Positions 46,478 to 59,005 of a stretch of 64,000 nucleotides of DNA are shown piece by piece (the stretch's first letter is position 1; the number at the start of each line of letters is the position of its first letter). The position numbers were made by a program, and so were the translations under genes. Source of the stretch: Annona cherimola (lineage: Eukaryota > Streptophyta > Magnoliopsida > Magnoliales > Annonaceae); NCBI GenBank assembly GCA_030490835.1, contig CM059977.1, positions 16,711,399 through 16,775,398 on the forward strand. Reading direction: 5' to 3'. The notes under the pieces are model-generated. The model searched no databases. It was not told the DNA's origin and saw only the letters and a list, made by a program, of their open reading frames with translations.

Positions 46478-46668
46478 CCTATTTGGGAAGAAAAAGCAGT
46501 TGCTTTATTTTTGATACAGAGATTACATGTCTCATATGCTACTAGCAAGTCGGCCACACCATTCTTGCTGAAATCCAGTCCACAGGATAATAACATGAGA
46601 AAAAAGGAAATATATATTATAGTGGACCTTAGCAGTAACAGAAACCAAAAACAACAAATATCACCATT

Positions 46669-46670
<2 letters not shown>

Positions 46671-46700
<30 letters not shown>
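46671..46700. repeat. (AG)15 microsatellite in the Pumilio leader intron
   Basis: A pure ag run of 30 bases, about 200 bp upstream of the Pumilio start codon on the gene's strand (CT on that strand). Confidence 0.95.
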
Positions 46701-46702
<2 letters not shown>

Positions 46703-47104
46703 AGAAGATATCTGACTAAAGCACATAGTAACAAAATAATTATCTATAGGTGGGCAATACCACCCCAAACAGAATAAATCAAGCATTTTCCCCATCTCTA
46801 GTTCATCTCCCCACAAAGAAAGCAGGTGTATCAATTAACCAACGTCCTAAGTGACACACTAAGATGGTTGGATTACATATAAAAAGTCAACACAAGAGGT
46901 TGTCCAAAAGAAAATAGAGGAAATATGAAAGAAGATCTGAAGTATATAAACAGTCAGCTAAATCATTGATTCAACCTAAGCTTGTGAAAAGACAATGTTG
47001 TTGGAAGTTATTTAGGATTGTACTAATATGATATCGCCAGTGATTAAAATCAGAAAACACCAGGAATCGAATTCTCTGTCTATATGTCTCTGTGAACCAT
47101 GCTA

Positions 47105-47504
47105 AAGATGTAAATCAAGTCTAGTTGCTCAGTTAGGAAATCCTAACTCTAACCCCTAACCCTATTTTTGAAGACCTCAACCAAATCCTAGCCCCAACTC
47201 TTAAGAAAATTGGTTTAGGTTTGTATTATGAAAAGATTTCACTTAAAAAGAAAAAATGGAGAAGAAATTTCAGTAAATGCAGTTAACGAAATGTTTCTTT
47301 CAACAAAAGTCAGCCCAAATAAATGAAATTTCAGCAAAATGCATTAGAAAAGAGAAAAATAAAATGGAATTGTAACAATGTAAACAAAACTATATGGATT
47401 GTATTTGGATTGGGGTTCAGTTCAGGTTGGGAATGTAACCTGAGCCAATTCCTTTTGTAGATTGAGTTGGATTTGGGCTGACCTGAAACCAATTTACAGC
47501 CCTA
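47105..47504. mobile_element. Possible decayed hAT-like element in the leader intron
   Basis: Left side reads aaagatgtaaatcaag and the right side ends ccaatttacagccct, a weak inverted pair. Between them are subterminal-type motifs (ctaactctaacccctaaccc, ggattggggttcag). No clear target duplication; boundaries are tentative. Confidence 0.4.
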
Positions 47505-48644
47505 AACCCAAATCCAAATATGAGACCTTAATGCGGAAGCTTGGACACTGATGCATCCTAGACTCAATGCAATGAGATGGCATCTGTCCTCCACAGTTCA
47601 CATCAAATTCAACGAAATACCTTTACATTGGTCTAGAAACTCGAGACTTCTATAAGGAATGAGCACCACCTCTAACAAACATCAACCACAATTTTATAAA
47701 GTGGGACGAATAACATGTGTTTGCAACACAAACCTTGCATAAAACACATAAATTGAGCTACAAGCAGCATACAGAACAAGGGAGACCCATGGCTGATGAG
47801 CATATATAATGAAACCACCCTACCCAAAGAATCAATAGCCATATAAAATTGTTACCTTGCATACATGACAAACCTGATGTCAAACACATGAGACCATTAA
47901 CATCTCAATGAACGAATCGCCCTGCTGGCACTCACACGCAAGAGAGACCCAGTGATATAGAGACCCTCTAAGATGTCGCTAGACTCTATTATCAACACTG
48001 ACTGGCCATAGAGCACTCGCACAGCTCTGAATTCACTTCCTAGAATCAGAAAACCAATAATTGCAGGAGATAGAGCTGCCCTACGATGAAACATTCTCCC
48101 GTTTCAAACACACCTTATATTTCGTAAGAAAATTCAACACCCTCCAACCTACACGCTCAAGAACCAGGAGAAGTAAAAACCCTAAAAACCATCATTCATC
48201 AGGGCATAACTCCCTGCAGCATCAGTCAATAAGAAGAAGAATTCAACCACCATAGGTTAAATTTCGTCAAAAATCTAATCTTCGGTAGAACATGATAATC
48301 GAAATTCCCTAAACCGTAAAAAAAAAATTCTAAAAAAATTTACGAATACCACCAAACAGAGCTCGACTAAAGAAACCCTACATCAACCACAGATATTAAA
48401 AGCGAAAGAAGTAAACATCATCACCTGATAACAGCCAGCGCTGAAACCCTAGCCCAGGAACTCCAAGTCGGTAAGTTCTGAGGTTTATACGGTATTTTGA
48501 GTTAGAGCACCAGAGCTCTTCGCTCCAAAAACCGAAAATGTCAGCTTGCAGGAACGTGGAAGAGACACCTGGGGTTTTGGACATTTACATACGGCGCGGT
48601 GAAATGACTAGAATGCCATTCTACATTTCCTTCTAACGTACAAC

Positions 48645-48654
48645 GTCACGTGAC
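48645..48654. promoter_or_regulatory. Palindromic G-box in the Pumilio promoter
   Basis: gtcacgtgac is a perfect 10-bp palindrome with a CACGTG core, a binding site type for plant bZIP and bHLH factors. It lies about 55-60 bp upstream of the probable first exon, a usual promoter position. Confidence 0.55.
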
Positions 48655-48659
48655 GAGTG

Positions 48660-49813
48660 GAAACATACAGGGACAAAAAGGAACCGTGACCGTTTCCTCG
48701 TGCTGATTTGCCCCATTTAAAATTTTCAAATATATGAGAATATTATTATTCATTCAGATTTTAAAATATTTTAAAATAAAAATCATCCCGTTTAATTCAT
48801 GGATCAATAAATTTATTTAGATATATTTAAATTACCCAATGATAGTTAATTTTAATTTATATATGGATGTTTATCTTTATAAAAAATTATATCAATATTA
48901 TGATTTTCTAGAATAAAACTCATTATTACTTATAAACATTTGCCAATATTTTTTATAAATAATTTGTAATGATATAACTTCATACCATTGTAGAACATAT
49001 TTATCTCATCCACTCCCATGGGACATTTGTTTTGTGTCAATTGTGGGCGGAGTGGCACGGTTTCTGTACGGATAACTTCTCCATTTAAAAATTATATTTT
49101 TTTTATGCTGATAATTTAATTATTTTTTATCAACTATTTCATTAAACTTATTTATTTCATATCTATTTTTATCATTTTTTATTAATCATTCAAAATTTAA
49201 AATATTTTATTTTCTACTCTTGGTAACCGTCCCACAAAAACATCAATTACTTACCCCGCTTATATATATATTTTTCAATATACGCTCACTGCCGAAGTTA
49301 CATCAACGTGATTTAGGAAAGAGGCGTCGACGTGACAAGAAGCAGGCCGTCCGATCCGACGCCAGTTCCGTCTTGTGGAAGTGGTCAGCGGCCTAGATTG
49401 TCCCCCGACGAACGAATGATTGCTTCTTGTCGAGACTACGAGACACGTGGAATCCTAAGCAAACGACAAGTGCAGGACCCCACTCCATCCTTTCCGATGG
49501 AATGTAGCGACGCTCAAGAAATTCTGTCGACCGCAAAATATCTTGAAATTGTGCATTCCCTTCCTCAGGTTTTCACAGTGGGGCCAAAATCCGTCTAATC
49601 TGAACCGTTGAAACCACTTGCGCTGTCCTGGATTGACAGTATTTGAAGAAGAAAGTTGGTAGACAACGCAGCCTTCGTTTGGCCGTACAAGGAACAAAAC
49701 AAGTATCCATCCAATCGATGTACAAAAGGGCACTTCCCCTGTTATCCCCGAAAGGCGACATTTGTTTTGTGCTGCATCTGCTTTCCATCAACCCCATTAT
49801 GAAGGCGTCCATG
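48660..49813. other. Spacer, no gene recognised
   Basis: AT-rich to about 49300, then a GC-richer stretch (49320-49810) with open frames on both strands but no family resemblance. It may be part of the decayed gene at 49814-50240. Confidence 0.5.
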
Positions 49814-50240
49814 TCACCTGACCCCCGTTGAGACCTTTTCAATCACATGTTTTGACAGTGACCATAAGCTTGCTATATATTCCCCCGGCTCGGGGCTGCA
49901 ATGACCAACAGCAAGAACATGAACCTCCTTGAATGAATGGCAACGGCTATTGTATCCGAGAATGATTTCCCAATCCACGGCATTTGAAACCAATTCGATC
50001 ATGTCGTGGCAATCAATGCACACTCGATGATTCTTGATAATGTGAATGGGCATATGTGGTTGCCAGTGCACTTTGAGGGCGAGTGCCACATCCTCGCTGC
50101 GGATTTTAAGTGCATGTTCTCTTTTCCTCTCCTCCGTCCCCAGGTACCGAGCTAGTGCTAGGAATGCATCCAACCAGAACAATTGCTTCTGAAGTTCCAC
50201 CAGTTTGTAGTAAATTATTTCAGCTTGGTAGTGGGACCCG
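49814..50240 (-). pseudogene. Degenerate DYW-type PPR protein C-terminus
   Basis: On the minus strand an open stretch encodes YQAEIIYYKLVELQKQL, matching the E+ segment (HPQ-EEIY-KLEEL) of PLS-class pentatricopeptide proteins. It continues EERKREHALKIRSEDVALAL (for EEQKEEAL-HSE-LA-A), then PIHIIKNHRVCIDCHDMIEL (for PIRI-KNLRVC-DCH--IKL) and EIILGYNSRCHSFKE (for EIIVRD-NRFHHFK). These are the landmarks of the DYW deaminase domain, whose members edit organellar RNA. The HSE motif has changed to RSE and the terminal CSCGDYW is lost (GHCSPEPGEY). No upstream PPR repeats are found, so I read it as a dead fragment, not a working gene. Confidence 0.7.
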
Positions 50241-51490
50241 TCTCCAACGGATAATATCAGGAGTCTTCTTAATTCACCTCAATCCAACTGCAATCAGAAG
50301 TCTTCCTAATTCACAATTTTTCGTCTTTGTCAACTACAACAAATCTGCCCTGTGGCAACCAAGAGAGCTGGGTATAGGAGTTGAAGAATTGCAACGAAAA
50401 ACTAATTGATTGAAATTTTTTATTGCAATCCGTTTGCAAAATACTTTACGACCATTTTTTCCAGTCTAGCAACGATTTTTTCTTTGTACCTAAAAATGTT
50501 ATTGGAACCATTTCTCTTGTTGCAAATAATAAACAACCTTTCTGGAAATGGCTTGACTACTGTTGCTAAAAATATCGGGGGTGTAAGAAATATAACAAAG
50601 GCGAGTGCCACCCCCGAAGCATCTTCCCATCACCCTGCGCCTGCATACATCTTGAAAACAATCGGTAGTTTCCACCGTTCCTGGGTTTGGGTTAAAAAAA
50701 AAATAGAATTTTTGCGTACATACTCACAGAAATTTCACCGACATTGCAGGCATTCCTTTCTAAATTCGCCAAAATTACAAATATAATCATAGAGTTTACA
50801 TAAATTATAAGAGTGGTCTTCCATTAAAATTATATATAAAATAATAAAAACACCCTTTCAAATTAAAAGATATACTTGTAAGTTCTATAAGAGTATTTTC
50901 GTCATGTGTAGAGAATTCTAACAACATTATGATGGTAGAAATATACTTGTAATTTTATGCAAGTCTTGCATGCATGTTTGCAAATTTAATGAACTCACAG
51001 ACATGTACAATATTGGTCATATTTTAGAAGCATGTTTACAAAAATCTTAAAAATTCAATAGAATATAAGTTTTGTATAAGATTTTTTTTGAATGTATTGT
51101 ATGAGATTTTTTTAAGTGTGGATAAAAACACAAGAAAAATTGAAAGTAAGAAAATTGTATAATATGACAAGTGTGTTGTCTACGAGTAAAAAAAAGTATA
51201 GATAAAATAGATAAAATGGTTATAAAAAATGTAAATTATAATTGAAATATGCATAAAGTTATCAAGTAAAGGCGTTAGATCATGTAAACAATTTTTATAA
51301 AACATCACGAAAAATAGTTTTTATAATTTTCTGTTGAATCCATTTTGTCATTTTTGTAATACCTAGTGACTTCAGTTTTTTGTTTGAGATATCATTTTTT
51401 TTATTCTCAATGCAATTGTTCATTTCACAATGCACAATTCCTCCTCGGTCAATTTTCATGACAAATCTCATATCATTTTATCAACTTTCA

Positions 51491-51758
51491 AGTGTGTCTG
51501 GCATTTAATGAAACTGTCAAGAAAATTTTGGTATAAATTTTTTTGAAATATGAGAAGTATCAATAATAGGAGCAATGATGATAAAAAAATGAATAAAATT
51601 AATATAAATAAGATATTCGCGGATAAATGATTGAAAAACATAATATATGTATAGTAAATGATGAAAATATTTTAAAAATATGGTAGCTATATAAAACAAA
51701 TTATTTTACTATGAAATATTTTAGATTGATAAGTTTTTATGATTGTCAGACACACCCT
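51491..51758. mobile_element. GTGTGTTTGG-type MITE
   Basis: Ends agtgtgtctggca and tgtcagacacaccc are inverted repeats over about 12 bp. The interior is AT-rich (atgaataaaattaatataaa) as in the other copies. Confidence 0.65.
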
Positions 51759-53178
51759 TTCGCGGTTATATCTAAAATATGCAAAATGTTTAAATGGGAT
51801 GAAAATGTAATAGTGTACATTGAAATCGAGAAAATTAGTATACAAATTATGATGATTTGCAAACATTTACGCATAGTTTGATAATAACTACAAATATATT
51901 CACACAACCTCACACATTACAGCTAACTTCTGTATAATGTTACCAAAATTGCATACATACTCGTACCGACGATTAGCATCAAATGAAATGAAGTGGAACA
52001 TTAGTAAATAACTAGGTAGGTTTCCAAAATCACCATTTGATTTGGGGCTTGGATCATCCGATTAGCCTTTCGCCAGTCTTCCATTGTTCTTTTTGCTTCG
52101 ATTGAGGGATCTTTGTGTGCATCATCTACATTGATATTTTATTCTTTACTAGTGATAAGCAGGATACAACAGCAAGACTTGCCCATCACGTCACTAAACT
52201 TCGCATTCTCTTAACCAAAAAGGGTGATAGTCTTCTTTCCATTTGCAACAGTAGGCCAAAAGCAAGCTAGAGACTCAACTTCCATTGCCGTCAAAGAATT
52301 AGATGATGCAAAGTTGTTAAATTGGTGACAATGGTGGGTCTATTGGTGTCAGATTTAGATCTATAGCTTACCGAATTTAGATTATTGTAATGCTTCCTTG
52401 CAGACTATGGTGAACAGCTAGTGATAGGGTATTGTCAACGATCAGATTTGATGTATATGTAAATGACAGCCATGAAAACCTTCAATCTGGGAAAGATTGT
52501 GACAATGGTGGAATTAACAACCATGTGGGCATTAGATTTAGGAAAGATGGATGGTGGAGTGTTGTGGCTGGTACTCTAGTAGAAAATTCACACGTGTGCA
52601 CGTGCAATCGAGAAATTATCTCGTAAATTGGCTACGGATAAAACCACGGCGACGAAGGGTAGGTTTTGTTTTAAAGTCACTATCGATGTTATTTTGCCAG
52701 TCTAATTTTTTTAAAGTATTACCGTTAATATTGCTATTGAAAATTTTAACTCATTGGCTATGCAAGAGTGGCTCTCCGCATAATAATAGTGAGAGTTTTG
52801 ACACTTTTATCAATTTTGGAAAGAAAAACAAACCTTATCAAGTCATCATCTTAAGTTTGACGTTAGTTGTCACTGTGGATGCGCCTGTAATTATGGAGAA
52901 ATTATATAAAGATCATCTGTAATTCATGAAATTATATTTGCATATGCACAACTATGGTCTAAGTATATTTGTCCATTATCCAGCAAACTATAAAAAGTTG
53001 TCTTGTAAAGATGAACTCGTTCCATACCTTGGAACAGACTCAATAAAGTAGTTCACTTATGCGAGCGGGAACCGATTCCTGATTGTACGGTCAGCTTCTC
53101 GACACGCCGATGCCTCCTTCCGGAAGCAAACTTCGATGTAACGTCAAGACGATACTGGCTCCGCCAACTCATCAGCAT
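51759..53178. other. Spacer with a short unrecognised open stretch
   Basis: A 64-codon plus-strand frame at 52432-52626 includes TIRFDVYVNDSHENL. The phrase RFDVYVN recalls the C-terminal domain of plant polyphenol oxidases, but the neighbouring residues do not continue that match and the flanks are full of stops. No function is claimed. Confidence 0.3.
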
Positions 53179-53909
53179 TACGGGTGGGAATTGGGGCGGG
53201 TCGACCCGTGACCCGGTATTGACTCGACCCGTTTTTGGCCGGGTAAAACCAATATATTTTTGACCCGGTATAGGGATGGGTCAGACATTTTGACCCGAAT
53301 TCAAAAATAGGGTTGGGGTGGGTCAACCATGTCCCGACCCGAAGAGTCCGACCCGCCCCCGCATATATAAATTTATTAAAAATTATAAGACTATATTGAA
53401 ATATTGTTATTATTTTCTTTCAAATTTCTCACTTTTTTATAATCAACTCTATCAACAATAGAAAAATCAATTTATTCAAAATGCAATATAAGAATCAATA
53501 AAAAATTTGTACGATATAACCCTCGTGTGTAATTGTATATTAACCTATTTTAATAAATGTATACTATATTTTCAAATGTTTTATTTTCTTAATTATGTGT
53601 TTTTTAATAATTAGTGAAATATTGAAACATATAATATTTAAATTTAGTATAAATGTATACTTATGTTTGATAGATATATAAATTTTGAAAATTATCTTAT
53701 TTGATCTATATTTTTGACCCGACCCGCTATTCCGAAACCGGTCCGATACCGACTCGAATTTTGTCCCTAGACTTGGTAGAAAAAAGTAAGGGTCAAACCG
53801 ACCTTGTCCCGACCCGGTATAAAATAAGGGTCAAACAAGATTTTTGAAAAGTAGGGTCAGGGTTGGGCAAACCCTGACCCGTCCCGACCCGCCCCGATTC
53901 CCACCCCTA
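53179..53909. mobile_element. hAT-like TAGGGGTGG element, complete copy
   Basis: Inverted ends tacgggtgggaattggggcg and the complement of taggggtgggaatcggggcg. Flanking 8-mers atcagcat (53171-53178) and atctgcat (53910-53917) match at 7 of 8. Subterminal regions are packed with gacccg/cgggtc motifs, the likely transposase-binding repeats. 731 bp, no coding frame. Reference copy for 35608-37049, 35924-36600 and 55680-56154. Confidence 0.85.
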
Positions 53910-53917
53910 ATCTGCAT

Positions 53918-55679
53918 GCAGGTAATCTTAAAGACCGAAGTACTCGAGCAGGAATAAAATATTCTGCAAACCACGCAGCTTGTGAAGCTGTATGCGATAG
54001 CTGCGTCATGCGTGCATAGCTAGCCGCAAGCGTTCGCTTTCTAAAAATCACATTATTATAAATTATCTGCATAGATTTCATAGACGCACATTTATTTAAT
54101 ACCTTATTAGCTAGTATCAGTTTTATTTTACAAATCCAAGTTATTCAATTTTAGATTTAAATTTCACATGTAGGATTAAAAAGGAATTCTTCATTTACTC
54201 TAGCAAATAATATACAAAATTATTAGCATGCTGCTGACATATGAGCATATACTTTCAGGTCCAACTTATTATGAATATTAATAATTTAATATATTAATTA
54301 CTTTTAATTTGTGTATATAATTAATTATAGATAGCAGACACCCTACTCAGTTTTGGGCCATGATATATATACTTAGATGACAGTTTATCTTATATCAACT
54401 CTCTACTTCTTATAGGACTTGATTATATACTAAAACACAACATTTATTTTTTACAATTAGTTACTTTTTAAAATTTCTTCATAAATATATTGTCCTATTC
54501 AATCCATATAAAAAGTTTTGCTATTTTACAATATTTTTATGTATTTATTTTTTTATTTTAAAAAACATCGATTTAAGGGGCATTTTGTAAAATATAAAAA
54601 CTTAATATACGAATCAAATACAATTTTGAAAATATATTCATGAAGAAAAATCAAATAAAATAAAAAATAAATTCATATTTTACTTGAGCTTAAATACATT
54701 ATGGTGTATATAATCATGCTTCTATCTTATATTTTTTTGTTTCAAAGTTGAATATATAATATTATTTTAAATAATTTATAGAATATTGGAGAAAAAATAT
54801 AATTGCATATCATTACTTTGGATTCGAAACATATATCTTTGTTGAAAAGTATATGATCCAAAGCCTTTAAATAAAATATCAAATTTACGATTGTGTTCAA
54901 GACATATATTTATTATTTTATTTTTTAATTCATATTATTTTGTATTATTAAACATTGGAAATGAACTAGATAAACGTTTATATCGAGATATCAATATTAA
55001 GTAGTTGTATTTAACAGAATGAGATGATTTACTATATCTAGGATAGTTATGTAGAATCATTAACATATGATTCTATTTATAAAAAAGCTTGTGAAAAATA
55101 TTTTATGTCAATTACTACGTCAATTTGTAAATATATCTATATAGTTAGATCATAATTGTAAATATATTCATATAGTTCAAGAAATTATGAATAACTATTC
55201 GAATAGTTTGACTATAAATGTACGCATACTGTTATTACCTTGTTATTGTAAAATCATGACATAATAATATTTATAAAAAGATGCAAATTACGTAGGCATA
55301 TTTGCGAAAACTAAATATACCTCTTAATTTTTAAAATTTCAAATGCTTCAAGAATATACTCGTGTAATGATGTTGCAATAAAGGTGTTATAAAAGCGACA
55401 CGAGCATATTTGCAATTATGGTTAAATTATATGAGTTATTTTTAATTTTTTAAATTATGTAAATATATTTATAGTTCATGGTCAAACTAAGTTTATTTAA
55501 TTGCAAATCACCCATGTAGAATCATGATTAAAAAAAATTGCAAGCACGAAGATTTCGGGAAATGGTACATGCAGAGGGATCAATGGAGCACACGTTGCAT
55601 GCAATTCGCTTCAGGTAACATCCAATCCATTTCTCAATTAGAGGGGAGGGAACGCTCGGGGCGTGCAATACTTGCCGAG
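53918..55679. other. AT-rich spacer, nothing recognised
   Basis: Very AT-rich DNA with no gene or clearly bounded repeat. Confidence 0.5.
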
Positions 55680-56154
55680 TAGGGGTGATAATTAGGGCAA
55701 TTTGACCCGTGACCCAGCTTTGACCAATATATTTTTGACCCAATATAGAGATGAGTTAGAAATTTAGACCTGAATTCAAAAATAGGGTCGGAGTGGGTCG
55801 ACTATGTCCCAACTCGAAAAGTCCGACTCGCCCCGCATATATTAATTTATTAAAAAATATAAGCTCATGTTTAAATATTATTATTATTTTCTTTCAAAAT
55901 TCTCACTTTTTTATAATCAACTCTATCAACAATAGAAGAATCAATTTATTCAAAAAATAATATAAGAATCAATAAAAAGAATTTGTACATATATAACCCT
56001 TATGTTTAATTGTATATTAACCTATTTTAATAAATTTATACTATATTTTCAAATATTTTGTTTTCTTAATTATGTGTTTTTAAATAATTAGTGAAATATC
56101 GAAACATATAATATTTAAATTTAGTATATATATATATACTTATATTTGATAGGT
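55680..56154. mobile_element. 3'-truncated copy of the TAGGGGTGG element
   Basis: From taggggtgataattaggg the sequence follows the 53179 copy closely (tttgacccgtgaccc, ttcaaaaatagggtcgg, ctatcaacaatag) until about 56154, where the match stops. The right third and the right inverted end are absent. Confidence 0.8.
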
Positions 56155-56711
56155 AAAAAGAAAATTTAATGGTCTGCTGCAAAACTTTGGTGACGTTTTC
56201 TTCCGCCACGAAAACATTCAGCATTTAATGGTCTCCTGACCAATTGCAACCGATTTTGGGCGTTGGTTCAATAGGCGCATTTTTGCCGGTCATTTCTTAT
56301 TATACGGATGGCAGAAGAACCCGTTTGAAAATCTGTTGCGGCAGCATGAAATGACACGTTTTGCTCAGACAACCCTAGCATTGAAAAGTTTTAACAGAAT
56401 GGGTGAGTTTTATGCAATTCCAAACAGCCCCTAAACTTAATTGTCCCACCTCCGGATGGGTTGGCTGTCAGAGGACTCGGGGGTTGTTTTCAAAAATGAA
56501 ACAAAAGGCTTCCGGTCATCCGGTGATAGTGACAGCGACATGTCGGGAAGACGATTCTTCTCCCGAGGCTTCAAATGGAGGGCAGGGTCCGCCTTCCGTT
56601 GCTGGCCCGAGCCCGATGGCTGAGTGACCCAGGCACGCCGTTGACCGGTGATCTACCGTCTCTCTCCCCCCGCCGCCTTCCCCCCCCTCCCCCCTCCCGC
56701 CCTTGATTACA
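56155..56711. other. GC-richer spacer, no gene recognised
   Basis: Two overlapping plus-strand frames of 60-74 codons lie at 56403-56627 with no family resemblance. A C-rich tract occurs at 56669-56702. Confidence 0.45.
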
Positions 56712-57000
56712 CGAGCGCTGTGGTATGCGCTATCTATTTTTTTAAAATTTTTATATAATTTTTTTTTACAATAGTATAATCTATATGTATTTAATATGTG
56801 TATAAATTTTTATCATTTTTAGAGTATTTTAAATATTTATTTTAAATTTTTGAAAATAAAAAATAAATATCTAAAATACTCAAAAAATTAGAAAAATTTA
56901 TAAAAATATTAAATACACTTATATTAACAATTTTATAAAAAAATTCAAAAAAATAAAAAAATACTGTATGCGCTCGGGAGCACCGGGAGCGTGGAGCGCA
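56712..57000. mobile_element. Fold-back MITE, 56.7 kb
   Basis: Inverted arms: left gtatgcgctatctattttt and ctatatgtatttaatatgtg; the right complement gagcgcatacagtattttt and taagtgtatttaatattttt. Core shared with 9248-9601; the outermost bases differ again. Confidence 0.7.
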
Positions 57001-57099
57001 CTGCATGCTCCCGAGCGCATACGGCAACGCTCCCAAATTACAAGGGTCAGTCTTGTAGGCTACTGGCAAGCATGACACGCGCGTGTAATTTTTTTTTAT

Positions 57100-57660
57100 A
57101 GGTATGGCCGGAAAGTAATAAAAAAAATTTATGAAAAGTTTGTAGAATGAAAGTTTTTAAAATGAGAAAAAATAATATAATATGCTATGAGTAATTGTGA
57201 TGAATAAAAATAATAAAATTAAAATAAATATGTTAAATATATGGGTAGTTATATATAAATGATTTAACAGTAGTTTAATTGGACGTTTGGTAAAACAAAA
57301 GTTATAAGAAATATGGGATGAAGTGGAAAGTAAAAAATAAAATATTTTGTGAATTTATGATTGATGTGAAATAATAAGGGTAAAAATTAAATAAATAAGA
57401 TAGTTGTGGTGTAGTAGGAAAGAAAAATAATTTGAAAGTAGAGGTGAATGAGTAAAAATATAATTATTGATTGATTGATAAATTAATAAGCTTGAGAATT
57501 TGTGCTCCAACATTTTTTCACAACGTAATTCCTAAGCATATTATCAAACAGACCCTAATTATATAGTAATAAGTGAAGAAATAATTAAAAACAATATAAT
57601 TGTATATAATAAAAAGTTTTAATTTGAAAAATTTTAAGATAAACAAGCATTCCTTAAATA
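57100..57660. mobile_element. MITE inserted into another MITE
   Basis: An outer GTGTGTTTGG-type copy begins near 57100 (ggccggaaagtaataaaaa) and resumes after 57555 (gtgaagaaataattaaaaac, then aaaagttttaatttgaaaa). Between about 57276 and 57556 lies a second element with ends taattggacgtttggtaa and the complement of taattagggtctgtttg. Boundaries are within about 10 bp. Confidence 0.6.
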
Positions 57661-57994
57661 ATATATTTCATCTAAGTATTGACGTGGTTGTTTTTATTCA
57701 CCTACTAAGTTTCGTATTTGATAATGGCACTGTCCATCTGAAATGATCAGAACGTTGACAGATTGCAACTACAAAAGAAAGGTAACGAGACAAATGTTTT
57801 TATAGAATTTCGTACCCTAAAACTATTATTATACACACCCTTAACTTAAATATTTATATTTCTATAGTTTATTTTGAATATTAAACCAAATTTTGTGGCC
57901 TAAATTTGTCTAATTTTTAAATTTGACTTATATGAAACATGTTTCTATGTAATACAACTTTGTAAATTGCTTTTATTTTCACAATATTATGGAC

Positions 57995-59005
57995 TGTTTG
58001 GCCGAGCGTTTGAAGGCCTCAATCGCACTTTTTGCTTGTTAAACCGTGGTCTTACCGATTTAAATGGGTGTTTGACTTAAAGCTTAAAATGGCTTTATCT
58101 TATCAAGAGCGTAAAAAACTGTGATTCCATCGAAGCACCAAATTCTTGCTTCTCAACATTGCAAAAGGGCATTGTTGTATTATATAGTGAAATGACAAAA
58201 ATACCCACCCTTTATAGACACTTGAATTTGTATTTTATGCACGGTGTCTATTTTCAGATCCCTCTTTTTTTTTTTACTTTTTGCGAAGCTTGCGTTCCAT
58301 TCATTGGCCGTTAATTATATCAATATTAAACATATATCGATTAGTTGGCATGACAACTTTTCTATTTATCGCACAATTGAACAAAATTTAAATAAAAAAC
58401 AGTACGTGCAACACTAGGATTTTTTATACAATCCCATCCATCGTGACCCGTCCCCCTACACATACAATTTCATTATAACAGTACAATAAGATGATCCATT
58501 TTATTGCTTGTACTTATGATTTATTTTATTAAGAAAAAATATTTTAATTTAAAGATTTTGTACGCGTACAATTTAGAAATTTATTTACCAATATTTAAAA
58601 ATTATCTAATATTTAGATTATTATTTCATCTATGTAAAAATATATCCAGAATAAATAAATATTTTACTATTTTATAAATTTTAAAATTTATTAAAAATAC
58701 CTTGACAGTTTTAATAACAATTTATTTATTTCAATGGCATGTAATAAATATCTTTTATTAGTAAAATAATTCTTACGTATCAATATAAAACCTATTAGAA
58801 ATACTTGATTTTTCCTTTTTAGTCATTTTGCAAGTCAATAAGTACTTTTATTTTCATCGCTAAAATATTACTAAAAATGCTTTTTAAAATAGAAAACCAA
58901 ACACTTTGCAACTTTTTGTTGTTGCACTTTTTATAAAAGTTTCATTTATAATCAGACTTTCAAAAAAAGAAAACTAAAATTTATAAGCTCAGCCAAACAA
59001 AGCCT
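57995..59005. mobile_element. Candidate 1-kb inverted-repeat element
   Basis: Left end ggactgtttggccgagcgtt and right end aagctcagccaaacaaagcc pair as imperfect inverted repeats of about 20 bp. No coding frame inside. Target duplication uncertain. Confidence 0.5.

Larger units (their letters stand above)
46478..48590 (-). other. Pumilio 5' UTR exon and leader intron (inferred)
   Basis: An acceptor tag|g abuts the ATG at 46477. Upstream on the minus strand, a donor ctgttatcag|gtgatg at 48427/48426 follows a GC-richer exon-like stretch (about 48427-48590) with the leader-like phrase ctagggtttcag. The inferred leader intron is 46479-48426. An upstream ATG at 48584 opens a frame through that exon which would overlap the main start out of frame if transcribed. 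The 5' limit is unknown. Confidence 0.55.

Noticed and set aside
49332..49598. 88-codon plus-strand open frame
   Set aside because: No recognisable family, no splice or promoter context, and open frames occur on both strands in the same GC-richer patch.
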